Source: Candidatus Competibacteraceae bacterium (GTDB lineage Bacteria > Pseudomonadota > Gammaproteobacteria > Competibacterales > Competibacteraceae). From it: DNA of 64,000 bases. How positions within the stretch are numbered: the stretch's first letter is position 1; each line of letters begins with the position of its first letter. The position numbers and the translations under genes were made by a program. The stretch spans positions 434,001-498,000 of the forward strand of contig CP065007.1 in the NCBI GenBank assembly GCA_016699715.1. The letters run 5' to 3'. Below are positions 18,160-26,415 of the stretch, piece after piece. Under the pieces are notes generated by a model that had not been told where the DNA came from, searched no databases, and worked only from the letters and a program-made list of their open reading frames with translations.

Positions 18160-18515
18160 CTCGCTCCCACAGTCCCGATCCCTCTGGGAAAGAGGAGAAT
18201 GACAGCGTCAAGGGCCAACCGATCGCTTCATCCCCGCCGCCCGATCTTCTGCCGGAACAGGTGGGGCGTAAGGCATCGCGTAAGCTGCGGGCGCGTGAGA
18301 CGGATCGGCCCAGCGTCTGGTTCGGCCTGGGCCTGTTCGGCATCGTCGGCTGGACGGTGGCGCTGCCGGCCGTCCTGGGTGCGCTGCTGGGGCTGTGGTT
18401 CGACCGGAACTGGCCCAGCCGGCATTCCTGGACCTTGACGCTGCTGGTCGCGGGATTGGTGCTCGGCTGCGCCGCCGCCTGGCAATGGTTGAAAAAACAG
18501 GAGCCTCATGATTGA
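18156..18515 (+). CDS. atpQ: N-type ATPase accessory membrane protein AtpQ (AtpI-like)
   Basis: 119 residues with a polar N-terminal half and two membrane helices (about 52-75 and 83-105) separated by a short charged loop. It resembles the AtpI/gene-1 group that assists c-ring assembly. The start overlaps atpC by four bases. Position between atpC and atpR identifies it; the sequence itself is weakly conserved. Confidence 0.85.
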   Translation: MTRSHSPDPSGKEENDSVKGQPIASSPPPDLLPEQVGRKASRKLRARETDRPSVWFGLGLFGIVGWTVALPAVLGALLGLWFDRNWPSRHSWTLTLLVAGLVLGCAAAWQWLKKQEPHD

Positions 18516-18798
18516 GAGTTGGACTGGGCTGCTGGCCGCGCTGGGTGGCCTACTTCTGGGCCTGTTCTATTTCGCCGGCCTGTGGTTCACCCTGCAACGA
18601 TTGCCGGCTCATCCCCATCCCGCCTTGTGGGTGGCCGGTAGTTTCATTCTGCGGCTGGCCGTCAGCCTGAGCGGGTTTTATTTTATCCTCGGTCCGGATC
18701 GTAATCTGATCCGGCTGGGAATTGCGCTGCTGGCCTTCATGGCGGCGCGGGTCGTGCTGACGCGCTATTTGCGACCGACGCCGGAGTCACGAGCATGA
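18508..18798 (+). CDS. atpR: N-type ATPase AtpR subunit
   Basis: 96 residues with three hydrophobic segments (about 7-28, 37-62, 69-85). AtpR is specific to N-ATPase operons. Published discussion of the family proposed that its membrane Arg residues interact with the c-ring carboxylate; here Arg residues sit in the second and third helices. It overlaps atpQ by eight bases and atpB by four. Confidence 0.87.
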   Translation: MIESWTGLLAALGGLLLGLFYFAGLWFTLQRLPAHPHPALWVAGSFILRLAVSLSGFYFILGPDRNLIRLGIALLAFMAARVVLTRYLRPTPESRA

Positions 18799-19523
18799 CC
18801 ATCAGTCCCGATCAAACCGTCTGGTTCGAATTCGGTTTCATCCGCATCAGCGCCACCTTGCTGTTCACCTGGCTGGTCATGGCACTGCTGGTGGTGTTGG
18901 CTCGGTGGATCACCCGCCGGCTGACCGCCGACGCCACGCTGTCGCCTTGGCAAAATCTGCTGGAGGTGCTGGTCGAAGGTATTCAGGGACAAATCCGCGA
19001 TATCGCCCGGCAGGACTCCGTGCCCTATCTGCCCTTCGTGGGCACCTTGTTCGTTTTCATCGCCACCTGCAACCTGCTGGCCATCGTCCCTGGTTTCGAG
19101 CCGCCCACCGGCTCACTGTCCACCACCACCGCGCTGGCGCTATGCGTCCTGGTCGCGGTGCCGCTGTTCGGCATCCGGCGGCGGGGGTGGCGCGCGTATC
19201 TGAGGGACTATCTGGAACCGACCCCGATCATGTTGCCCTTGAATCTGATCGGCGAGCTGGCCCGCACCCTGGCGTTGGCGGTGCGGCTCTACGGCAACGT
19301 GATGAGCGGCGCCGTGGTGGGAGCGATTCTGCTGATCGTCACCCCACTGTTCTTCCCGGTGTTGATGCACGCGCTGGAGCTGCTGACCGGGATTATCCAA
19401 GCTTATATCTTCGCGGTGCTCGCCACGGTCTATCTCGCCGCGGCCACGGCGGCGCACGATATTTCACCCCCGGCCTCCTCACCCTCTTCCTCGGAGGATG
19501 AGGAGCGAATTAACGAACCCTGA
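18795..19523 (+). CDS. atpB: N-type ATPase subunit a
   Basis: 242 residues, a multi-helix membrane protein that forms the ion half-channels with the c-ring. The essential Arg is in the conserved helix ELARTLALAVRLYGN (about 156-170). The C-terminal helix is LTGIIQAYIFAVLATVYLA, followed by an unusual Ser/Pro/Glu-rich tail of about 20 residues. It overlaps atpR by four bases. Confidence 0.95.
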   Translation: MTISPDQTVWFEFGFIRISATLLFTWLVMALLVVLARWITRRLTADATLSPWQNLLEVLVEGIQGQIRDIARQDSVPYLPFVGTLFVFIATCNLLAIVPGFEPPTGSLSTTTALALCVLVAVPLFGIRRRGWRAYLRDYLEPTPIMLPLNLIGELARTLALAVRLYGNVMSGAVVGAILLIVTPLFFPVLMHALELLTGIIQAYIFAVLATVYLAAATAAHDISPPASSPSSSEDEERINEP

Positions 19524-19539
19524 CGGAGGGCACCTCCCC

Positions 19540-19818
19540 ATGGATGCCGCACTTCTCATTGGCCTTGCCTCGGTCGTCACCGCCGGCCTCACCATCGCCA
19601 TCGGCACCGCTTGCCCCGCCTTGGCGGAAGGCCGGGCAGTGGCTCAGGCCCTGGCTGCCATCGCTCAGCAACCGGACGAAGCGGCAACCTTGAGCCGTAG
19701 CCTGTTCGTCGGTTTGGCGATGATCGAATCCACTGCCATCTATTGCTTCGTGGTGTCGATGATTCTGATTTTTGCCAACCCGTTCTGGAATCATTTCGTC
19801 GCTGCCGCCGGCCAGTAG
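19540..19818 (+). CDS. atpE: N-type ATPase subunit c (rotor ring)
   Basis: 92 residues from ATG 19540, preceded by GGAGGG. A hairpin of two membrane helices with the polar loop AQQPDEAA. The outer helix carries the ion-binding MIESTAIY motif (Glu63, Ser64, Thr65, Tyr68). The inner helix carries a second carboxylate, Glu30 in PALAEGRA, at the position of Gln32 in the Na+-binding ring of Ilyobacter. Two carboxylates per site are typical of N-type rings. Ion specificity (Na+ or H+) cannot be settled from sequence. Confidence 0.95.
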   Translation: MDAALLIGLASVVTAGLTIAIGTACPALAEGRAVAQALAAIAQQPDEAATLSRSLFVGLAMIESTAIYCFVVSMILIFANPFWNHFVAAAGQ

Positions 19819-19820
19819 CC

Positions 19821-20603
19821 ATGCAGATCGACTGGTTCACCGTCGCCGCCCAGATCGTCAATTTTCTGCTGCTGGTGTGGCTGCTGAAGCGGTTTCTGTA
19901 CCGTCCGGTGCTCGATGCCATGGCCGCCCGCCAACAAAAAATCGCGGCGGCGCTGGAAGAGGCCCGGACCAAGACCCAGCAAGCCGAAAGCGCGGCGCAA
20001 GCCGGTCGAGAGCGGCAGGCCGTGCTGGAAGCCCAACGCGAGGCGTGGCTGGCCGAGGCTCGCCAGGAGGTTGCGGACCAACGCGAGGCGTGGTTGTCGG
20101 CGGCCCGACGCGAGGTGGAGGCCCAGCGCGCCGACTGGCTGGCGGCCTGGCGGCGGGAGCAGGCGGAAGGCCAGCACGCCCTGCAACGGGAAGCCGTCCA
20201 CCGCTTGACCGAGGCACTCCGCCACGCCTTGCGCGAACTGGCGGACGCCGATCTGGAGCGGCGGATGTTCGAACCGCTGCTGACACGGCTGCGCGCCCTG
20301 GATGTGGGCGAACGCGCGGCGCTGGCGCAGGCGGCATTGGGCGGCTGCACCGTTACCACCGCCTTTTCCCTGGACACGGCGCTGCAACAAGACTGGCGAA
20401 CGATGCTGCATTCACTGCTGGGCACCGAAACGTCACTCAGCTTCCATCACGATCCGAACGCCGCTTGCGGCATCACCCTGGAAATGCCCGGTCACCGTCT
20501 GGCTTGGACCCTGGACAGCTATCTCGATGGTTTCGGCGCAGCGCTCGCCCAGGCATTGAATTCCCGGATCTCCACCGTGGCCGACGACCATGCACGATCC
20601 TGA
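19821..20603 (+). CDS. atpF: N-type ATPase subunit b fused to a delta-like C-terminal domain
   Basis: 260 residues from ATG 19821, much longer than a normal b subunit (about 156). There is one N-terminal membrane helix (about 8-26), a long charged coiled coil (about 34-130) and a C-terminal region (about 135-255) in the place of the missing delta subunit, as expected for this ATPase type, which has no atpH. Residues 71-115 are three tandem 15-residue repeats with a conserved Trp. It overlaps atpA by 14 bases. Confidence 0.92.
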   Translation: MQIDWFTVAAQIVNFLLLVWLLKRFLYRPVLDAMAARQQKIAAALEEARTKTQQAESAAQAGRERQAVLEAQREAWLAEARQEVADQREAWLSAARREVEAQRADWLAAWRREQAEGQHALQREAVHRLTEALRHALRELADADLERRMFEPLLTRLRALDVGERAALAQAALGGCTVTTAFSLDTALQQDWRTMLHSLLGTETSLSFHHDPNAACGITLEMPGHRLAWTLDSYLDGFGAALAQALNSRISTVADDHARS

Positions 20604-22104
20604 GCTGTTCGCGCCTTTCGACCGGGCGCTGGCTGCCTATCGGCCCGAGATCAAGGTCGTGGAAACCGGGGTGGTGGAGCAGCTCGGCCAGGGTATCGCC
20701 CAAGTCAACGGCTTGCCGGGCGTCGAGGCCATGGAACTGGTGCGTTTCCCCAACGGCATTCTCGGCATCGCCTTCAATCTGGACCCCGATGAGGTCGGCG
20801 TGGTGCTGCTCAACAACAGCAGCGGCCTCAAGGCCGGCGATCCGGTCGAGCGTACCGGACGAGTGGTGGATACGCCGGTTGGTTCCGCCCTGCTGGGGCG
20901 AGTGGTCAATGCCCTGGGCGAACCGCTGGACGAAGCCGGCCCGCTGGTCGCCGCCGACCGCTGGCCGCTGGAACGGCCGGCGCCGGCGATCATGCACCGG
21001 GCGCCGGTCAGCGTGCCGCTGGCCACCGGCATCAAGGTAATCGATGCCGCTATTCCGGTCGGCCGGGGCCAGCGGGAGCTGATCCTGGGAGACCGGCAAA
21101 CCGGTAAGACCGCGCTCGCCGTGGATGCCATCCTCAACCAGGCCGATCAGAACGTGATCTGCGTCTATTGCTGCATCGGCCAGCGCGGCACGGCGGTGGC
21201 CCGGGTGCTCGACGATCTACGGCGGCGCGACGCCTTGGGTTACACCTTCCTGGTGGTGGCCGCCGGCGAAGACCCGCCCGGCTTGCAAGTCCTCACCCCC
21301 TACGCCGCCACCAGCATGGCGGAATGGTTCATGGCCCAGGGCCGCGACGTGCTGATCGTCTACGACGATCTGACCCGGCACGCCCAGGCGTATCGGGAAC
21401 TGTCGTTGTTGCTGCGCCGTCCGCCGGGGCGGGAAGCCTATCCCGGCGATGTGTTCTATCTGCACTCCCGGCTGTTGGAACGAGCCACCCGGTTGCGCCC
21501 GGAGCATGGCGGCGGTTCGCTGTCGGCGCTGCCGATCGTCGAGACCGAGGCGCAAAACGTCTCCGCCTATATACCCACCAACCTGATTTCGATCACCGAC
21601 GGCCAGATTGTCCTGTCCCCGGACTTGGCCCGAAAGGGCATTCTGCCGGCGGTCGATGTCGGTCAGTCGGTGTCGCGGGTGGGCGGCAAAACCCAGTTGT
21701 CGGCCTATCGCACCATCGCCGCCGAATTGCGGTTGGCCTATTCCCAGTTCGAGGAGTTGGAAAGCTTCGCCCGTTTTGGTACCCGCTTGGATGTGGCCAC
21801 TCGCCGGACCCTCGAGCGCGGCCATCGGGTACGCGAAGCACTGAAACAACCGCGGTACCAGCCACTACCGGTCGCCGATCAGATCGCGGTGCTGCTGGCG
21901 GTGACCGAGGGCGTGTTCGACCTGGTGCCGCTGGAACGAGTGGCGGCCGCGGAACGGGCGGTGCGGGAACAGGTCGCCGTCCGCTGTCCCGACATCGGCC
22001 AGCGGATCAGTGCTGGAGCACCGCTAAGCGACACCGACCGGGATGCGCTGCTGACGGCGGCGCGGCTGGCGCTCGCCGGTTTTGCCGCCGCTCAACCTGA
22101 CTGA
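20590..22104 (+). CDS. atpA: N-type ATPase subunit alpha
   Basis: 504 residues, the non-catalytic nucleotide-binding subunit. P-loop GDRQTGKT is at about 167-174, followed by the VYDDLTRHAQAYRELSLLLRRPPGREAYPGD block characteristic of alpha. It begins inside the end of atpF. In N-type operons alpha comes near the end of the cluster, well separated from beta, as observed here. Confidence 0.96.
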   Translation: MHDPELFAPFDRALAAYRPEIKVVETGVVEQLGQGIAQVNGLPGVEAMELVRFPNGILGIAFNLDPDEVGVVLLNNSSGLKAGDPVERTGRVVDTPVGSALLGRVVNALGEPLDEAGPLVAADRWPLERPAPAIMHRAPVSVPLATGIKVIDAAIPVGRGQRELILGDRQTGKTALAVDAILNQADQNVICVYCCIGQRGTAVARVLDDLRRRDALGYTFLVVAAGEDPPGLQVLTPYAATSMAEWFMAQGRDVLIVYDDLTRHAQAYRELSLLLRRPPGREAYPGDVFYLHSRLLERATRLRPEHGGGSLSALPIVETEAQNVSAYIPTNLISITDGQIVLSPDLARKGILPAVDVGQSVSRVGGKTQLSAYRTIAAELRLAYSQFEELESFARFGTRLDVATRRTLERGHRVREALKQPRYQPLPVADQIAVLLAVTEGVFDLVPLERVAAAERAVREQVAVRCPDIGQRISAGAPLSDTDRDALLTAARLALAGFAAAQPD

Positions 22105-22109
22105 CTACC

Positions 22110-23060
22110 ATGCCGGCTCTGGATGCGCTGCGCCATACCCTCGCCACGGTCGAGGAGTTGCGATCCATCGTGCGGACCATGAAGGCGCTGGCGGCGGTGA
22201 GTATTCATCAGTACGAGCGGGCGGTCGCGGCGCTGACCGATTACGATCGCGCGGTGCGGCGCGGGCTGGCGGTGGTGTTGGGGGATCTGGTGGCGGAGGC
22301 TGGAGCGCACGGTGTCGGGCTGCTGGGGCCGCTGGATGACTCGCCGCCCGGTGGCAAGTTGGTCACCGGCGCCATCGTGTTCGGCTCCGATCACGGTTTG
22401 TGCGGCCGGTTCAACGAAGCGCTTGCGGAGTATGTGGCGGAAACGCTGCGCGAATCGGCGGCGGCCTGCCGGGTGTTGGCGGTCGGGGTGCGCCAGGCGG
22501 CGGCGCTGGAGGGGCAAGGCCTGGTCCCCGAACAGCAGTTCTACACGCCGGGCGCCGCCAGCGCCATCCACCAGACCGTGCGGCAGGTGCTACCGTTACT
22601 GGAGCAGTGGCGCGCGCGGGGTGTGACCCAGGTGCTGCTGTTCCATAGCCGTCATCGGGGCAGCGAAAGCCACGAACCCACCAGTACGCGGCTGTTGCCG
22701 CTCGACCCGGATAGCCTGCGCCGCGAACCGGCCACGCCGTCGCGTTCCCTGCCCGGTTACGCCGTCGGCCACGCTGAGTTGCTGGCCGCGCTGCTGCGGG
22801 AATGGCTGTTCGTGGAGCTGTTTCGCGCCTGTGCCGAATCCCTGGCCAGCGAGCACGCCAGCCGCCTGCTGGCGATGCAGGCCGCCGAGCGCAATATCAC
22901 GGACCGTTTGGCGGAATTGAACACCGCCTACCGCCAGCAGCGCCAGGAGGCGATCACCGCCGAATTACTGGATGTGGTCGCTGGGTTTGAGGTGCTGGTG
23001 GTGGCGGGTGGTCGCCGTGAAAAACTCCGCCGGGACGGGGTGGGAGAAAACGAAGTTTGA
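22110..23060 (+). CDS. atpG: N-type ATPase subunit gamma
   Basis: 316 residues, the central rotor shaft. The N- and C-terminal coiled-coil helices are visible (LRHTLATVEELRSIVRTMKALA and the C-terminal SRLLAMQAAERNITDRL), with the FGSDHGLCGRFNEAL motif between them. It begins five bases after atpA and ends the operon. pyrF converges with only seven bases between the stops, and no terminator hairpin is visible there. Confidence 0.92.
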   Translation: MPALDALRHTLATVEELRSIVRTMKALAAVSIHQYERAVAALTDYDRAVRRGLAVVLGDLVAEAGAHGVGLLGPLDDSPPGGKLVTGAIVFGSDHGLCGRFNEALAEYVAETLRESAAACRVLAVGVRQAAALEGQGLVPEQQFYTPGAASAIHQTVRQVLPLLEQWRARGVTQVLLFHSRHRGSESHEPTSTRLLPLDPDSLRREPATPSRSLPGYAVGHAELLAALLREWLFVELFRACAESLASEHASRLLAMQAAERNITDRLAELNTAYRQQRQEAITAELLDVVAGFEVLVVAGGRREKLRRDGVGENEV

Positions 23061-23067
23061 ACGGTCC

Positions 23068-23775
23068 CTATAGCGCGGCGGCGATCTCGTCTTGCAGTGC
23101 CCTGACGATGCTGATCGGTTCCTTGGCGTTGCGGATGGGGCGCCCCACCACCACGTAATCGGCTCCATTCCTGATGGCGGCATGGGCGGACGCGACCCGT
23201 TTCTGATCGTCGTCCTGAACCCTGTCGTTGGTTCCCGGACGGATACCGGGCGTCACGATCAGAAACTTGTCACCCAGTCCGTCCCGCAGGCGAGGGACTT
23301 CCAGTCCGGAAGAAACCACGCCATCGCAGCCCAGGTCGAGCGCTTTCCGGGCGCGGTGATAAACCAGATCCTCGATGGTGCCGGTCATGCCCATCTCCCG
23401 CATGTCGGATTCATCGAAGCTGGTGAGCACGGTCACGGCCAGGATTTGGGCGCTGCCTCGTTCCTGCACGGCCGCGCGCAGAATCGGTTCGTTGCCATGC
23501 ACGGTGATGAAGGTGGCGCCCTTGTTTTTCAGTTCCCGAACCGCCAGGGCCACGGTCTCGGGGATGTCGAAAAACTTCAGATCGACCATCACCTTGTGAC
23601 CGCGCCGCAAGATCATGTCGATCGTGGGGAAACCGCCCGCCAGGAACAGCTGCAGGCCGACTTTATAGAACCGGACCTGATCACCCAGGCGATCCAGCCA
23701 GCGTTCGGCTTCATCTTTCGAATCCACGTCCAGCGCGAAGATGATGCGCTCGTTAAGAGGGATCTGTTTTGTCAT
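23068..23775 (-). CDS. pyrF: Orotidine 5'-phosphate decarboxylase
   Basis: 235 residues from ATG 23775; a longer frame to 23898 has no homology-like N-terminus. It converts OMP to UMP, the last step of de novo pyrimidine synthesis. The FALDV start strand, the catalytic DLKFFDIP (Lys-Asp pair) and the TPGIRP and VGRPI phosphate-binding motifs are all present. It is a single gene converging on the ATPase operon. Confidence 0.95.
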   Translation of the reverse strand: MTKQIPLNERIIFALDVDSKDEAERWLDRLGDQVRFYKVGLQLFLAGGFPTIDMILRRGHKVMVDLKFFDIPETVALAVRELKNKGATFITVHGNEPILRAAVQERGSAQILAVTVLTSFDESDMREMGMTGTIEDLVYHRARKALDLGCDGVVSSGLEVPRLRDGLGDKFLIVTPGIRPGTNDRVQDDDQKRVASAHAAIRNGADYVVVGRPIRNAKEPISIVRALQDEIAAAL

Positions 23776-24013
23776 GACTTGACTCTTGGGGGGTGGGTTA
23801 CAGTGGCGGCCGCGCGATACCGACGGCGCGTATGGGCGCAAAGGCCGAGCGTCTTGCCGCCCATCCATGGGGTAGCCTTGAAAAAGCGCGACGGGCAACG
23901 GCTAAGGTTTTTTCAAAGCGACTTCTGATTACCTGATCAACATATTGAAACCCAGGCAAGGGGACGAGACGGCGAGTGCGGGAAACGACCTCGCCGCCGC
24001 GATGCGGAGAGGC

Positions 24014-24472
24014 TCATTCCTTGTCGCGGACCACCATCACCGAGCATCGGGCGTGTTGGACCACGCGGCTGGTGTTCGAGCCCAACAAATAGTCCTTCAC
24101 CGAGGGCCGATAAGCCGCCATGAAGATCAGATCCGCGTCGATTTCCTCGGCGACGTCCAGGATCTCCTTATAGATCGAGCCGTGTTTGGCCAGCACTTTG
24201 GTTTCGAATCCTGCTGGAATCAATTCCTTGACCAGTTCCGTGATTCTTTCCCTGGCCTGTTTCATCATTTCCGGAAGGCCGTAGCTTTCCGAGCCGCCTT
24301 TGGCGCCGCGGATCGCATAGCGCCAGTCCATGCCGGCGGTGATGTCGGGCACCACCGTCATCACATACAACGTGGCCGAGTGGTAACGCGCTTCCTCGGC
24401 GGCGGCCGGCAGTATAGTGACGTAGGAACTCTTGTGGTTCAGATCGATGGGGACCAGGATGGTTTGATGCAT
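24014..24472 (-). CDS. Universal stress protein (UspA family)
   Basis: 152 residues. The N-terminal LVPIDLNHKS strand and the C-terminal GSNTSRVVQHARCSVMVV segment define the Usp fold. The usual nucleotide-binding G-x2-G-x9-G-S is altered: the first two glycines are missing (AAYRPSVKDYLLGS), suggesting a UspA-type form that does not bind ATP well. It lies 67 bases downstream of the fused binding-protein gene on the same strand and may belong to the BCCT operon. It has a good Shine-Dalgarno (GAGGTG). Confidence 0.88.
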   Translation of the reverse strand: MHQTILVPIDLNHKSSYVTILPAAAEEARYHSATLYVMTVVPDITAGMDWRYAIRGAKGGSESYGLPEMMKQARERITELVKELIPAGFETKVLAKHGSIYKEILDVAEEIDADLIFMAAYRPSVKDYLLGSNTSRVVQHARCSVMVVRDKE

Positions 24473-24539
24473 CTCACACCTCCGTCTCTGTCAGGGGGCG
24501 GCGCCACCGCTTGGCAGGCCAAGCGGTGTTGTCGAGCGG

Positions 24540-26402
24540 TTACCGCGCTTTTCTTTTTCGCGGCGGGTCTTTCTGCTGAAACAGATAAATCAGATAAATA
24601 ATCAGCAGGATAACGACCAGGTTAGTGAAAGAGATAGCGGGTCTGACCTCGATACCTTCGGGTTTGGCGGCTTTCGACGGGCGCAGAACCGCCGCGGAGG
24701 GCAGGGCGGGGTCAATTTTCTCGTTGCTCGCCAGCGCCTTGTTCAAGGCAAGAATCGCGGCGTCGGAAATCGGCTGGGTCCGGGCGCCGACGATAATAGC
24801 CGGCCCTCGATCGCCAACTGCCTCATGCTGCGGCGAGGGACCCGCCAACACGGTCTGAACGCTCAACGTATCCACGGGTTCCTCCTGACCCTCGTAGGTC
24901 TGAGCCGGAATCCGCGCCAACCGCAGGAATGGAAAACGCACCAGGTTATTACCCTGACCCCATTCTTTCAGCGGTACGAGTTCTAATCCTCCCTGGTTCA
25001 TCAGGGTGGTTAGCGCTACGCGACCGGGTTCCACCATCAGAAACAGACCGTCCAGTTTGCCTTGGCGCAACGCCACGACTTGGGCCTCCACCTCGCCTGG
25101 TATCAGATCAATCTGGTCGAGCAGCCCCAATGAGATAAGCACCATCCGCGCGGTTTGATACGAAGTGCCATGCTCCGGCCCGACGCCGAGACGTTTGATT
25201 TGCGTCAGGCTATCGGCGCCGCCGGAAACAGTGAGCAGATGGGCGAGCCGATAACCGACCACCCCGAGCGCCTCAGCGGTAGTGATGGGTTTCGGAAACA
25301 TCCCTTGCAACTCGAAAAATGCTTCCGCTCCGACCAGGGCCAACCGGGTTTTGCCCTGTAACATCCGTTGCAGCGGCTCAGGGCTACGGTCCAACGTGAT
25401 ACGGCGGGTAGGAAAGGCTTTGCGCACGGCGCGCACAGCCCGGCCAGCGCTGAGTTCCACTTCATCCAACAGACCAACGGCGAGCAGTAACTCCTCCGCT
25501 TTGGCGATATCCTGCGGGGTGATCGCCAACTGGCGTTCGACCAGGAACTGCCGCGCCACCAGTTTATAATCCCGACCCTCAAGGTCCACCGCCTTGTTCA
25601 TTTCACGCATCACATCCACCCCGATGGTGTCCTTAAGCTGATCGAGAATGGCCACGAGCCGCGGATAGCGTTCCAGCGTGCTTTGCCGCACCAGCGGCGC
25701 GGGCTCATAGACCGGGAAAAATTGCAGATCATCCTCCAGCACCGTGAGACCGAAGTCGGCAATCTGGCCGTCGGTGGAAAAACCTTCAATCACATCCACC
25801 TTGTCATCCAGCAGCGCCTGGTAGATTTTCTGCTTCTCGCCTTCAGCGAATACCAGAGGCTCCGCCGCCGACAATCCGTAACGCCTTAGCAGCGCGGCGT
25901 AACCATCCAGAGGACGTTCCAGAAACTGAGAGTCAATGGCAAAGCGCGGTGATGACGGCAGCTTCAATAAGTCACTAATGGTCTTGGTGTTCGTGGCCGT
26001 AGCGCGATCCCGGCGCATGAGCAGAACATATTCGTTGGAAAACCCGAACCGACCCAGCCATTCCAAACCCAGGGGGGCAAACAGCTCCTTGACCTGGGCA
26101 TACGCCTGGTCCCCATCGTGAATCGGCGACTGGCCCAGCAGCAAGAGACCCGTGCCGTCGTACTCGGCATAAAGATCAATATCGCCGCGTTTAAGGCCCT
26201 CCTGATTGAGAAAAGTGTCCCCGTAAGGGATCGAGCGCTTGACCGGAATACCCGTTTGCTCGATCAACTGGGCCATAATCTCCGCCAGCAGGTGTTGTTC
26301 GGTAAAATCCTTGGAACCGATATGCACCGGCTTCGCGGCTTTCTCGCAGCCGCTCGCCAGGAGCACCAGGACCGTCATGAAAAAAAAGATGGCGAATTTC
26401 AT
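24540..26402 (-). CDS. Fused OpuAC-type / TAXI-type binding-protein lipoprotein with C-terminal membrane helix
   Basis: 620 residues. The lipobox LASGC gives lipid-modified Cys19. Residues about 28-290 match glycine betaine/choline ABC binding proteins (IGSKDFTEQHLLAEIMAQL, GDIDLYAEYDGTG). Residues about 318-560 resemble a TAXI-family TRAP solute receptor (LGVGPEHGTSYQTA, LRQGKLDGLFL, ARIPAQTYEGQEEPVDT). A hydrophobic segment at about 590-607 followed by a basic tail predicts a second membrane anchor. No ABC permease or ATPase and no TRAP permease is nearby. Instead the BCCT carrier gene lies 13 bases upstream in the same operon. A capture or sensing partner of that carrier is an inference. 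Confidence 0.82.
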   Translation of the reverse strand: MKFAIFFFMTVLVLLASGCEKAAKPVHIGSKDFTEQHLLAEIMAQLIEQTGIPVKRSIPYGDTFLNQEGLKRGDIDLYAEYDGTGLLLLGQSPIHDGDQAYAQVKELFAPLGLEWLGRFGFSNEYVLLMRRDRATATNTKTISDLLKLPSSPRFAIDSQFLERPLDGYAALLRRYGLSAAEPLVFAEGEKQKIYQALLDDKVDVIEGFSTDGQIADFGLTVLEDDLQFFPVYEPAPLVRQSTLERYPRLVAILDQLKDTIGVDVMREMNKAVDLEGRDYKLVARQFLVERQLAITPQDIAKAEELLLAVGLLDEVELSAGRAVRAVRKAFPTRRITLDRSPEPLQRMLQGKTRLALVGAEAFFELQGMFPKPITTAEALGVVGYRLAHLLTVSGGADSLTQIKRLGVGPEHGTSYQTARMVLISLGLLDQIDLIPGEVEAQVVALRQGKLDGLFLMVEPGRVALTTLMNQGGLELVPLKEWGQGNNLVRFPFLRLARIPAQTYEGQEEPVDTLSVQTVLAGPSPQHEAVGDRGPAIIVGARTQPISDAAILALNKALASNEKIDPALPSAAVLRPSKAAKPEGIEVRPAISFTNLVVILLIIYLIYLFQQKDPPRKRKAR

Positions 26403-26415
26403 GGTCGGATGCGCC

